From NCBI RefSeq assembly GCF_902498825.1, contig NZ_LR701459.1:1718414-1782413 (forward strand): a stretch of DNA of 64,000 nucleotides. Reading direction: 5' to 3'. A program made the position numbers and the translations under genes. Origin of the DNA: Rhizobium sp. EC-SD404 (GTDB lineage Bacteria > Pseudomonadota > Alphaproteobacteria > Rhizobiales > Rhizobiaceae). Shown in pieces: positions 44,737-53,629 of this stretch. Below the pieces are notes generated by a model. The model worked only from the letters and a program-made list of their open reading frames with translations. It ran no database searches and was not told the DNA's origin. Each line of letters opens with the position of its first letter. Position 1 is the first letter of the stretch.

Positions 44737-45954
44737 TCAGAAAGGGGGCGGAGCGATGAGACGGTCTGCCACGGCTCGAGCGCCGGGGATCGCGCCTTCA
44801 CCTTCGAAGGCACCCGGAACGAGGACGGCCGACTTCAGAAACACCAGAAAGTCCGACATCCTTGTCGGCGTCGGCAGCATGGGTGCCTGCCAGAATCGAT
44901 CCAGCGCCTGATCGTCGGTCAGCCCCTCCAGGTCGTAGATCGCGCTGCCGAGCGCCTTGACCGGTCTGCCGAACGCAAGCGCCGACAGTCCTACCGTCGA
45001 GTTCACGGTAACGATGCCGGCACAGCGCTGCATCAGCCGATCGAGATCGCCGCCGTCGAGAAAGACCACCCGCTCGCAGCCATGGTCTTTCTTGAGATCG
45101 TCGACGATCGCGGCCCAGGGCGTCAGCCCATTGTCGATCGGGTGGACCTTGACCACCAGCAGCGCGTCTTTCGGTGCGTGCGTCGCAAAGGACGCAACGA
45201 CATCGGCGAGTGCCGTCCGAAGCCCGTCGCGATAGCCATGCTGGCGGATCTGGTAGTCGGTCTCCAGCTGCAACGGAAACAGGAAAATGGAGCCGTCATG
45301 ATGCTCGATCTGGGCCAGCGCTCGGTCTCTGGCGTTGCGTCGTGCCGATCGCTTCAGGGCCTTGCCGATCCAGCCGCGCCATTCGTCCAGCGTGCTGTGA
45401 AGGGCATGGTTGCGGTAGAATGGATAGGCGAATGGCGCACCGACGAGATTGGCAAAATGATAGGCCACATCGTAGGCCGCATAGAGCAGAAAGCTCGATT
45501 TGAACGATCGAGGCTCGGCCAGGGGGAATCGAGGTTGTCGATCCGCCTCGAATGCAGCCGGGATGCCGGAATGTCCACCCATGCCATGCGGCTCGATCGT
45601 CAACAGTCCGGGCCGGAGATAGCCTTGCTCGACGATGGATACCCGGATGCCGAGATCCCTGGCGACGCCGATTGCGTCGCGGTGGAACGGCCGACCATCC
45701 CCGAGGCAGACGAGATCGGTGATCGCCCTGTCCTCCATGATCGCACGCGCGGTTTGCGGCCAGGCTTCGGGCGCCTTGCGGAACGCGACGTAGTCGCCTG
45801 CGCCGGAAAGCCAGAAGAGCCGGTCGCCGGGGCAGGTGCCGACCCTCAGCGTCTCGGCCCCTGAGCGCCTCAACTCACGCGCAACACGGGCGAAGAAGGG
45901 AGAGGAGGGGCCTTGCAGGAAAAGGAAACGGCGCACTGGCAGGCGATCTGTCAT
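44737..45954 (-). CDS. KpsS-like capsule polysaccharide protein (copy 1)
   Basis: A 405-residue cytoplasmic protein of the Capsule_synth family (KpsS/LipB, RkpJ-like). Features shared with copy 2 are FLFLQGPSSPFF, GDRLFW, IVEQGYLRPGLLTIEPHG, PLQLETDYQIRQH, VVKVHPIDNGL and the core VTVNSTVGLSALAFGRPVKALG. KpsS and KpsC add the beta-Kdo linker to the lipid that anchors group 2 capsules. The KpsS length supports a linker glycosyltransferase. It diverges from copy 2 with 101 bases between starts. Whether it uses Kdo cannot be read from sequence. Confidence 0.85.
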   Translation of the reverse strand: MTDRLPVRRFLFLQGPSSPFFARVARELRRSGAETLRVGTCPGDRLFWLSGAGDYVAFRKAPEAWPQTARAIMEDRAITDLVCLGDGRPFHRDAIGVARDLGIRVSIVEQGYLRPGLLTIEPHGMGGHSGIPAAFEADRQPRFPLAEPRSFKSSFLLYAAYDVAYHFANLVGAPFAYPFYRNHALHSTLDEWRGWIGKALKRSARRNARDRALAQIEHHDGSIFLFPLQLETDYQIRQHGYRDGLRTALADVVASFATHAPKDALLVVKVHPIDNGLTPWAAIVDDLKKDHGCERVVFLDGGDLDRLMQRCAGIVTVNSTVGLSALAFGRPVKALGSAIYDLEGLTDDQALDRFWQAPMLPTPTRMSDFLVFLKSAVLVPGAFEGEGAIPGARAVADRLIAPPPF

Positions 45955-46055
45955 TCATCGGTGGGGAAGCGCGTCACGCGCGCACTTGGCATTTAACATT
46001 GCACGCGCGGTCGGCCTGTGCAATCGACGGGCGCCGATCCACCGCAGCTTGTGCA

Positions 46056-47315
46056 ATGTCTGACACCAAACGCCTGACGATCCTGTTCCTCCAGGGCCAC
46101 CCATCGCGCTTCTGGAGCGCCTTGGGCGATGGCCTGGACGCGGCCGGCCATCGCGTACTGAAGGTGAATTTCTCGCTCGGCGACCGCGTCTTCTGGCGCC
46201 GCAAGGGTGCCGTCGATTACCGCGGGCGCATGGGCAAGTGGGGTGCCTGGCTGACCGATTTCATCCGGACCAACGGCGTCACCGACATCTATTACTATGC
46301 CGACCGTCTGCCGTATCACGCCGAGGCGCTGGAGATATCGCGCTCCCTCGGCGTGCGCTGCTGGGCGATCGAATTCGGCTATCTGCGTCCGGACTGGCTG
46401 ACCTTCGAGCCGGAGGCGATGGGCGCCCGCTCCCTTTTTCCAAAGACCCGCGAAGGCATCGCTGAGCGTGCCGCGCGCCATGCCATGCCCGATCTGCGGC
46501 CGCGCTATCACCATACGTTTTCCGAGGAAGCCTTCGGCGAAGTCACCTTCGCGCTGCTCTCGGAAGCCGGTCGGCCGGCCTATCCCTTCTACCGCTCCGA
46601 TCGCTACTATTGGCCGGGCTTCGATTATCTCGCCTGGCTCGTCGTGCTGGCGGGCGAATTGCGCGCCAAGCGTCGCGCGGGTGAAGTCGAAGCGCGGCTC
46701 ATGCGCGAGAATGCGCCCTACAACATGGTCGCGATGCAATTGCAGCAGGATTACCAGATCCGCGCTTCGTCGCCCTACGATCACCTGGAAGAGTTCCTTG
46801 AGGAGATCGTCTCGTCCTTCGCCAAAAACGCGCCGGCGGACCGCCGACTGCTCTTCAAGATGCACCCGCTCGACAATGGGCTCGAGAACTGGCCGCGCAG
46901 GCTGAAGCGGCTCGAAAAGCGTCATGGCATCGTCGGGCGCACCGATCTCATCCGCGGTGGCGATCTTGGCAACCTTATCCGCTCTTCGCAGGGGGTGATC
47001 TACGTGAATTCAACGGTCGGCCTTCACTGCATCATGAACCGCAAGCCGTCGATCGCCATGGGGTCCGCCGTGTTCGACATTGAAGGCCTGACCCACCAGG
47101 GCGGCATCGACAGTTTCTGGCGCGACCCGGAGCCGGTGGATGGGCCTTTCCTCGAGCTCTTCCTGCGGGCATTGATGGATATCCAGGTGCGCGGCACATT
47201 CTACGGCGATGAGGGCAGGGAAGCCGCCATCGCCGAGATCGTCCGGCGCATGGATGCCCTGGCGGCGAGCGGCGAGACCGGATACGGCCTGCCGCCGCTG
47301 CCTCCCGCGCACTAG
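46056..47315 (+). CDS. KpsS-like capsule polysaccharide protein (copy 2)
   Basis: A 419-residue member of the same family as its divergent neighbour: LFLQGHPSRFWSALGDGL, GDRVFWRRKG, AIEFGYLRPDWLTFEPE, QLQQDYQIRASSPYDHL, FKMHPLDNGLENWPRRL and IYVNSTVGLHCIMNRKPSIA. The ATG at 46056 begins directly at the conserved N-terminus, though its ribosome site is weak. It is followed 18 bases later by an SDR gene, probably in the same transcript. Two proteins of this kind may add successive linker sugars, as KpsS and KpsC do, but neither here has the double length of KpsC. Confidence 0.85.
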   Translation: MSDTKRLTILFLQGHPSRFWSALGDGLDAAGHRVLKVNFSLGDRVFWRRKGAVDYRGRMGKWGAWLTDFIRTNGVTDIYYYADRLPYHAEALEISRSLGVRCWAIEFGYLRPDWLTFEPEAMGARSLFPKTREGIAERAARHAMPDLRPRYHHTFSEEAFGEVTFALLSEAGRPAYPFYRSDRYYWPGFDYLAWLVVLAGELRAKRRAGEVEARLMRENAPYNMVAMQLQQDYQIRASSPYDHLEEFLEEIVSSFAKNAPADRRLLFKMHPLDNGLENWPRRLKRLEKRHGIVGRTDLIRGGDLGNLIRSSQGVIYVNSTVGLHCIMNRKPSIAMGSAVFDIEGLTHQGGIDSFWRDPEPVDGPFLELFLRALMDIQVRGTFYGDEGREAAIAEIVRRMDALAASGETGYGLPPLPPAH

Positions 47316-47333
47316 CTTTAAACAGGAACAGCG

Positions 47334-48122
47334 ATGCAGCATGTCGTCATCACCGGAGGATCGAGCGGCATCGGCGAAGCCTTCGCCCGTCTGCACCTCG
47401 CGCGCGGCGATCGCGTATCCCTGATCGCGCGGGACGCCGAACGCCTTGTCGCCTGCAAGAACAAGCTCGCGGCGTCGGGCGGTACTTTGTCCACGCATTC
47501 CGCCGATGTGCGTGACGCAGCGGCGCTGGAGGCGGCGATCGCGGCTGCCGAAGCAGAGTTCGGCCCGACGACGCGGTTGATCACCTCGGCAGGCGTTGCC
47601 GTTCCAGGCTATTTCGAAGCGCTGGATGCCGACAGTTTCCGCGAGCAGATGGATATCAATTTCCACGGCACGGTCCATGCCGTGCGGGCGGTCTACGATG
47701 GCATGACGCAGAGACGCAGCGGCGAAATCCTGCTTGTCTCGTCCGCGGCCGCCTTCGTGGGCTTGTTCGGCTACACGGCCTACGGGGCATCGAAATTCGC
47801 CGTTGCGGGCTTTGCGGAATCGTTGCGGGCTGAAGCGCGCCGCCATGACATCAAGGTCGCCGTCTGTTTTCCGCCAGACACCGAAACGCCCCAGCTGGAA
47901 GCGGAAAGCAGGCTGAAGCCGCCGGAAACCGCGAGGATTACCAAGTCAGGCGGCATCATGACGGCCGATCAACTGGCGACAAGCGTCGTTCGCGATTTCG
48001 AGCGAGGCAAATTCGCCATCTATCCCGGTTTGCGCGTGTCGCTTCTCGGCAGGTTCTCCAGCCTTGCCCGCCCTGCCATCAATCGCTGGCTGGACCGAAC
48101 GGCGGAGCGGGCCGATCGCTAG
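47334..48122 (+). CDS. SDR related to 3-ketosphinganine reductase / RkpH
   Basis: A 262-residue SDR: ITGGSSGIGEAFA, SADVRD, TSAGVAVPG, catalytic serine in LLVSSAAAFVG and Y/K in TAYGASKFAV. After strand 6 it has CFPPDTETPQLEAE, a segment characteristic of 3-ketodihydrosphingosine reductases and of rhizobial RkpH. These reduce a long-chain keto group of a lipid. AGGA precedes the ATG. In the capsule context, with a synthase resembling RkpA at 62676, it may help make the lipid anchor. The C-terminal region (GLRVSLLGRFSSLARPAINR) looks membrane-associating. Confidence 0.85.
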   Translation: MQHVVITGGSSGIGEAFARLHLARGDRVSLIARDAERLVACKNKLAASGGTLSTHSADVRDAAALEAAIAAAEAEFGPTTRLITSAGVAVPGYFEALDADSFREQMDINFHGTVHAVRAVYDGMTQRRSGEILLVSSAAAFVGLFGYTAYGASKFAVAGFAESLRAEARRHDIKVAVCFPPDTETPQLEAESRLKPPETARITKSGGIMTADQLATSVVRDFERGKFAIYPGLRVSLLGRFSSLARPAINRWLDRTAERADR

Positions 48123-48198
48123 CTTGGTTGATGCTGCTTCGATCCCTTGCGTGCTAGGTTGCGCGCAAAGGGGACGATGGACTGAATTGGTTTCAAGG

Positions 48199-48948
48199 AT
48201 GAAGACGGTGCGCCCACTGCGATTGCGCAAAACGGCTTTCGGTCTCATCGCAACGCTTGCCCTTGTGGCGGTCGTCGAGCCGTCACCCACATTCGCCCAG
48301 GCGTCGGAGCCAGAGGCCGAAACGAGACAGACAGTCGAGCCGATCGACAAGGGCGGTCGCATCAAGTCGCTGCGCCAGCCCACGGACCGACCGTCGCGGC
48401 TTCTCTCGAAGCGCGTGGAGCGCGTGACGGCGCGACCGGAAGTTTTGTGCGGCGCCCTGTCCGTGTTCGGTCTGGTCGAACCGGGATTGCAATCTGTGCT
48501 CCTGCGCAATGGCGCCTGGGAGTGCTCGCCGGTTCTCGCGAATGTTGAACCGGTGCCCGACGAGGGGCCTGCAACCTCCCTGTTCACGCTGGTGCGCGGG
48601 CGTGGGAGCCTTGATCCGCCGACGATCCGTATCAAGCTGAACGAACTGGATGCCGCGACGTCCGATAGCGCCCGCAATACCGTGCTGAGTGCCATGCGCA
48701 GCGCAGTGCGCAATTACGGCATGGAACTGCCGACGGGTCACATCGCTGCTCTGGAAGACATGGAGCGCGTCGATAGGGTCGAAAACGGACTCAGGCTGCG
48801 CATCACGCCTGAAATGGGCGATGCGCGCCGGCTGAACATTCTGCTGGAATTTGTCGGCGAGCCCGAGCCCGAGCCTACGGAAGCGGCCTCGGACATGGCG
48901 TCTCCTGAACCCGCTTCGCTGGACGAGCGCATGGGCGCGACGGACTAG
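48199..48948 (+). CDS. Exported protein of unknown function
   Basis: A 249-residue protein with a signal peptide (LRLRKTAFGLIATLALVAVV, cut near TFAQA). The mature part has a basic linker (LRQPTDRPSRLLSKRVERVT), a segment with two cysteines (EVLCGALSVFGLVEPGL and WECSPVL) and an acidic Pro/Glu tail (EPEPEPTE). I do not recognise the family with certainty; it resembles uncharacterised exported proteins of Hyphomicrobiales. It lies 76 bases after the SDR in the same direction and converges on the GT2 gene 2 bases away. The ribosome site at the chosen ATG is poor. Confidence 0.6.
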   Translation: MKTVRPLRLRKTAFGLIATLALVAVVEPSPTFAQASEPEAETRQTVEPIDKGGRIKSLRQPTDRPSRLLSKRVERVTARPEVLCGALSVFGLVEPGLQSVLLRNGAWECSPVLANVEPVPDEGPATSLFTLVRGRGSLDPPTIRIKLNELDAATSDSARNTVLSAMRSAVRNYGMELPTGHIAALEDMERVDRVENGLRLRITPEMGDARRLNILLEFVGEPEPEPTEAASDMASPEPASLDERMGATD

Positions 48949-48950
48949 GC

Positions 48951-51131
48951 TTAGTGCTTCGGCAGCCAGTGCCGAGCCTGCGGCAGGTGGTCGAGCTTCT
49001 GCAGTTCCGGGTTCGACCGGTCTCGCGAATGCAGCGGGCTCGATGCCGGGTCCACGAAGTGCGTGGTGCGGTGCAGGCGGCGCAGATTGTCCTTTTCGCG
49101 CTCGAAACGCACTTTGTTCTCCGGGCTCTTTTCCGAGCCGCGCGTCGCGGACTCGTGGTGGTGCAGGCAGGCAAACGGCGTCCAGATCACCCGCCAACCG
49201 GCACGGTAGGCGCGCAGGCAATAGTCCACATCATTGTAGGCGACGGGAAAATTTTCCTCGTCGAACGCGCCGATCTCGGCGCGGCAGTCGCCTGAAATCA
49301 GCATCGCTGCCCCGGTAACGCAGCTCATCGAGGAGCGCACATGCAGCCGGTTCATCGGTCCGGGGAAATTCGCCGAACGATTGAGATACCAGTGGCCGGC
49401 AAGCCCGCCGAAACCAGCGATCACGCCGGCATGCTGAATCTTATCGTTGGGATAAAGAAGCTTGGCCCCGACGATGCCGGCTTTCTCATACGCCAGACAC
49501 GCCACCATCTCCTTCATCCAGCTGGGATCGATGACAGAGATGTCGTTGTTCAGGAGCAGGAAATGCTCGCCCTTCGCTTTTGCAATGCCCTGGTTGACGG
49601 CGCGGGAGAAGTTGAACTTCGCCGGTTCGATATCGACGGAAATGTTGTCATGGCGCTTCGTCATGTGATCGTAGAGCGCCAGAACCGCGGGGTCGGTCGT
49701 GCCGTTGTCGATGATGACGACTTCGAAGTCCGGATAGTCGGTCTTCTCCATCAGATCCGAAAGGCAGCGCTGGATGAGCGGTAGGCCGTTCTTGTTGGGG
49801 ATGATGACGGAGAGCTTCGGCAGGGCGTTGCGAAGGCGTAGAAACTCGACCTTGTGAAGCGTGTCGGTCAGCGCCGGCACGATATCGACGTCGTCGCCGC
49901 GCCTGCCATAGGCCTCCTTCATCGCGCGCCGCGCGCTGTCGGTCGATGGTTCCATGTTCTGGCGCGAATAGGTCCGGCCGTCGCGACGCCACCAATAGGC
50001 GGGATAGGGCAGGTGGATCACCTGGTCGTCGGTGAGGTCCGCCAGATAACGCAGCAGCAGATCGTAGTCCTGGGAGCCCTCGAAGCCGGGGCGCAGCCCG
50101 CCGAGGTCGCGCAGGCGCTCCGCGCGATAGACCGAAAAATGGTTGATGTAGTTGACGCCGGAAAGCAGCACAGGGTCGTAGGCGGGCTTCGCCATCAGGC
50201 TGGTCGGTGTGAGGCGGCCGTCGGTTACCACCTCGTCGGTATAAAGGAATTCGACGCCCGGATTGCGCTCGATCGTGGCGCGGATCAGCGCCAGCGCCGA
50301 CGGCGCGATCGCATCGTCATGGTCGAGCAGCGCGATCCATTCTCCCGTCGCGACCGCGATGCCCGAATTGGTCGTCTCGGCAATGCCGCGATTGACCGGG
50401 TTGCGCACCACGGTCACGTCCTCGAACGCCTCCGCCTTGTCGAGCCAGGCCTGGGTCGTGGAGGAGGGCGATGCATCGTCGGAGAGGATCAGTTCGACCG
50501 TGCCCGCCATCTGCTGTCGGAAGGAACGCAGCAATTCGTCCAGATATCGGTCTGGCGCGTTATAGACCGGCACCACGAGGCTGAGGAACGGCTTCTCGGA
50601 CGGTTCGAACGATAGCTCCGCCGTCTCGATGGCCGCCAGCTGGTAGATTTCTTCCAGATGCTGGGCGAGCTTGTTGGTTTTGCCGAAGCCGAAAGGCAGG
50701 CCCGAGAAGATCAGCCGGCTCAGCCGGCCGAACTTGCTGCGAACCGCGCCGGGCGTTCCCTGGCACCAGGCCTCCGCGACAGCTTCGGCCTCGGCCCGGC
50801 TGCGGAAGGCGTCGGCGTGGCAAGTAAAGTCGCCCGGCCGGTTGTTCGGATCCAGCCGGATCGAGCGGACAGTGCCGATCCCGCCGACATCGATCAGAAT
50901 GGCGTGACGGCGCGAACTGCGCGGGTTGAAAGACTGGCGTTCCTTGAAGCCCAGGCCGAAATTCACATAGAGCTGCGGCTCCATCGTGCCTTCTTCGACC
51001 GACAGCCGGAAGACGAGATAGCGCTTCTCGCGGATAAAGGGCAGCCGAATGACGAAGCGGGGATCGTCGCCAAGACTGCGCCAGACGACCGGCGGCTCGA
51101 TTACGGCGAGATCGTTGATCGGCTCAAGCAT
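48951..51131 (-). CDS. Two-domain family 2 glycosyltransferase
   Basis: A 726-residue protein. About 180 N-terminal residues of unknown fold are followed by a first GT2 domain (SLVVPVYNAPDRYLDELLRS, LDHDDAI, SQDYDLLLRYLA) and a second GT2 domain (LSVIIPNKNGLPLIQRCLSD, LNNDISVID, FPVAYNDVDYCLRAYRAG). Both have acidic metal-binding motifs, so it may add two sugars or make a repeating disaccharide. Such tandem proteins are common in rhamnan and O-antigen loci. The ATG at 51131 is preferred over a TTG at 51146; neither has a good ribosome site. It is cytoplasmic. Confidence 0.88.
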   Translation of the reverse strand: MLEPINDLAVIEPPVVWRSLGDDPRFVIRLPFIREKRYLVFRLSVEEGTMEPQLYVNFGLGFKERQSFNPRSSRRHAILIDVGGIGTVRSIRLDPNNRPGDFTCHADAFRSRAEAEAVAEAWCQGTPGAVRSKFGRLSRLIFSGLPFGFGKTNKLAQHLEEIYQLAAIETAELSFEPSEKPFLSLVVPVYNAPDRYLDELLRSFRQQMAGTVELILSDDASPSSTTQAWLDKAEAFEDVTVVRNPVNRGIAETTNSGIAVATGEWIALLDHDDAIAPSALALIRATIERNPGVEFLYTDEVVTDGRLTPTSLMAKPAYDPVLLSGVNYINHFSVYRAERLRDLGGLRPGFEGSQDYDLLLRYLADLTDDQVIHLPYPAYWWRRDGRTYSRQNMEPSTDSARRAMKEAYGRRGDDVDIVPALTDTLHKVEFLRLRNALPKLSVIIPNKNGLPLIQRCLSDLMEKTDYPDFEVVIIDNGTTDPAVLALYDHMTKRHDNISVDIEPAKFNFSRAVNQGIAKAKGEHFLLLNNDISVIDPSWMKEMVACLAYEKAGIVGAKLLYPNDKIQHAGVIAGFGGLAGHWYLNRSANFPGPMNRLHVRSSMSCVTGAAMLISGDCRAEIGAFDEENFPVAYNDVDYCLRAYRAGWRVIWTPFACLHHHESATRGSEKSPENKVRFEREKDNLRRLHRTTHFVDPASSPLHSRDRSNPELQKLDHLPQARHWLPKH

Positions 51132-51224
51132 GATGGCCTGTTTCAAATGGGAATGGAAATTTAGAGCACTTCACCCGCATATGCGCGTGAATCGGCTGCT
51201 TTCTGGAAGACTTGCCGCCCATAG

Positions 51225-52352
51225 TCAACGCGGCGGCGATGGCGAAAGCACCATGTCTGGGAAACGAAGATCATCGGACATGGCGGCCACAACATCGCGC
51301 GTCGCCTGTGCGGCCACCTGCCGTCGATATGCATTGTCGGCGAGGTCCAGGAATGTCTCGATCCAGGTGTCCGGGTTGTTGCCGATATGGATCTCGTCCG
51401 CATGCCGGCGCGAAGCATAAGCGGGGCTGTCGGAAAAGATCGCTGCTGCGCCAAGGCGGGCGCAATCGATCCGTTTGGTATCGGCGCGCGCGGCGTTCTC
51501 GCGATTGTGCATCAACGGCACGGCGAAGATGTCCGCCCCGGTCTCGCGCGAATGGCGGTGGTACTCCGGCCAGCGCATCAATGGAACGATCCGCAACTGG
51601 TGCTCCGGGAGGCCGGCAGAAAGCCAGAGCTTCCGATCGTTGCCCTGAGCGAGGATGTCGAACCGCACATTCGGGCGCCGCGCCACCACCCGTTGCGCGA
51701 TCGGCACCAGAAAGCGGTGTTCCTGACCATGCACGCCGGTGGCGTGGAATGCTACGGTCACCGGGCCTTCGAGTGATTTGGCGCGCAGCGGCAGATGCTC
51801 GGCCGTATCCGGGGCAGGCGGCAGCAGCGACACCGGGCGATCCCCCGCTGCGAGCGCTTCCATGAGCGCCGGCGTGGACGCCCACACATGCGTCAACAGC
51901 CGGTTCAGCCGACGAAGCGGCAGCAACGTCATCGATGCAAGATAAATGCGGTAATGCCACACCGCTTCGGATCCGGTCAGCAATGCCGCGATGTCATCGT
52001 CGATGAAGAGCGCGACACCGGCGAGCTCTGATTGGTGCCGCTCCAGCCAGCGCAACTGTGCCGGTTTGATATAGCGGCAGATGATGACGAAGAGCCCTTC
52101 GGGATCGATGCCCTCGAGGCTCTCGCTATCGATGCAGCGCGACTGATAAGGCAGCGGAGACAGTGCCTTGAGGCGGGCATCAAAATAGTAGCTGTAAGTC
52201 GGGTTGTTGCCTTTTCGTAGAACGAGAACGCTGCTTACAGCCGCGCGACCCTTCGGCGATGCAAGTGCTCGAGGCCTGGGCACCGCCCGGTAGGCGCGAT
52301 CGGACCACCGGTCGAAAAGCGACCTTTGTGCGCCAATGACGGCATCAGCCAA
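51225..52352 (-). CDS. Glycosyltransferase-like protein (GT-B fold)
   Basis: A 375-residue protein. GVALFIDDDIAALL, THVWASTPALMEALAAG and TVAFHATGVHGQEHRFL with DIFAVPLMHNRENAARAD, then AIFSDSPAYAS resemble the C-terminal donor-site half of GT-B glycosyltransferases. The start is a TTG overlapping the end of the KpsE-like gene by 8 bases; no ATG exists in the first part of the frame. It is probably translated after the KpsE-like gene. Donor and acceptor are unknown. Confidence 0.72.
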   Translation of the reverse strand: MADAVIGAQRSLFDRWSDRAYRAVPRPRALASPKGRAAVSSVLVLRKGNNPTYSYYFDARLKALSPLPYQSRCIDSESLEGIDPEGLFVIICRYIKPAQLRWLERHQSELAGVALFIDDDIAALLTGSEAVWHYRIYLASMTLLPLRRLNRLLTHVWASTPALMEALAAGDRPVSLLPPAPDTAEHLPLRAKSLEGPVTVAFHATGVHGQEHRFLVPIAQRVVARRPNVRFDILAQGNDRKLWLSAGLPEHQLRIVPLMRWPEYHRHSRETGADIFAVPLMHNRENAARADTKRIDCARLGAAAIFSDSPAYASRRHADEIHIGNNPDTWIETFLDLADNAYRRQVAAQATRDVVAAMSDDLRFPDMVLSPSPPR

Positions 52353-53613
52353 GGCGGGTTCTCACGATCGACAGAATGCCGGCCACGATGCCGAAGGCGA
52401 GCAGGCTCACGACGAAGATGATCATGCTCCAGAAGGCGCGGCGGGGATACTCCGCCCCGTCCGGCAAGGTCGGCGCAAGGAACGGGTCGAGATACATCAA
52501 TTGCTGCTGGCTGAGATATTGCAGTTGCTCGAGCGCCGTGATGCTCGCCGTCAGCTGCTGCTCCGCAATCGATTGCTCCAGTGTGAGTTGGGAAAAAACG
52601 GTCGACGTATCGGCAAGCGTGGTGCCGCTGCCGCTCGCACTTGCGATCTGCGAGCGCAACTGAGCGATTTGCTGATCTTTCGCTTCTATTTCGCCTGCGA
52701 GCACCCGCATCTGCGGCGCATCGCGCGAAACATTATCGCTGACCGCATTCATCCGGCCTTCGAGCTCGATCTTCTCGCCCATCAACTGCGTGAGGAGGGC
52801 GGACAGCGACGTGGATGTTTCTTCCACGGCCAGGATGCCCGACTCGTTGCGCGCCGTCTCGAATGCCTGGCGTGCCTGGCTCAGGCTCGCCGTCGCGCGC
52901 TCGACCTGATCGCGCGCCGATGCGGTCGCGTCGTTCCAGATTCGGTCGTTCAGGTCGTTGATCAGCGCTTCGGAGGCAGCGACCACCTCCTGTACGAGTG
53001 CCCGCGCATCCTCGGCGCTGAAGGCGCGGACCTGCACGGTGATGATGCCGCTCGACGGGCTGATGCCGACATCCACCATGGATTCCCAGTATTCGAGCCG
53101 TTCCTCGATCGTCTCGCCTTCGGGCAGGCGCGCCAGCCAGTCGGCCTCGTCCGAGCTGTAGCGCCCAATGAAATCGGCCTCGCGCTCCAGCCGCTCCAGC
53201 ATGGTGCGGCTGATGATGTAATTGGCGACGATTTGCGTGTCCTGAACGATCTTGGCGGAAGGGATGCCGCTCATATCGCCGAATTGGTCGGCCGCCTGCA
53301 TCGGCTCGGATGTCCGCACCGTAAAGCGTGTTTCGGACATGTACTGGTCGGACGCGAGCAGCCCGTAGTAAAGACCGCTGGCGATGTTCGGCAAGGCGAA
53401 GAAAATCGCGAAGGCGGCGATGAACAGCGCCTTCATGAGCTTGTCGATGCCGCGCGGACGCAGGCCGACCGAGGCATAAAGCTTGCCGCGCTGAGACGTC
53501 GTCAAGCGCAGCTTGCGCGCCACCACGGCCAGCGCAGTCGTCGCTTGCTTGTTGCGATCGAGCGCCGACATCGGCTGGCGATCGCCGGTGATCTCGTCGG
53601 ACCTGTCGCTCAT
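52345..53613 (-). CDS. kpsE: Capsule export inner-membrane protein, KpsE/PCP type (copy 1)
   Basis: A 422-residue polysaccharide co-polymerase. A basic N-terminus, one membrane helix (ALFIAAFAIFFALPNIASGL), the motif SDQYMSETRFTVRTSE, a long periplasmic coiled coil (residues 215-375) and a C-terminal helix (SMIIFVVSLLAFGIVAGI) match KpsE/CtrB/RkpU. These bridge the ABC exporter and the outer-membrane Wza-like protein. It is 17 bases downstream of kpsT. A related protein (copy 2) lies on the other side of kpsT. Confidence 0.88.
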   Translation of the reverse strand: MSDRSDEITGDRQPMSALDRNKQATTALAVVARKLRLTTSQRGKLYASVGLRPRGIDKLMKALFIAAFAIFFALPNIASGLYYGLLASDQYMSETRFTVRTSEPMQAADQFGDMSGIPSAKIVQDTQIVANYIISRTMLERLEREADFIGRYSSDEADWLARLPEGETIEERLEYWESMVDVGISPSSGIITVQVRAFSAEDARALVQEVVAASEALINDLNDRIWNDATASARDQVERATASLSQARQAFETARNESGILAVEETSTSLSALLTQLMGEKIELEGRMNAVSDNVSRDAPQMRVLAGEIEAKDQQIAQLRSQIASASGSGTTLADTSTVFSQLTLEQSIAEQQLTASITALEQLQYLSQQQLMYLDPFLAPTLPDGAEYPRRAFWSMIIFVVSLLAFGIVAGILSIVRTRLG

Positions 53614-53629
53614 GGATATGCGCCCAGCA

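Noticed and set aside
47010..47846. 278-codon minus-strand frame across the KpsS-like copy 2 and SDR genes
   Set aside because: It is antisense to two well-supported genes and shows only Arg/Gly-rich shadow composition.
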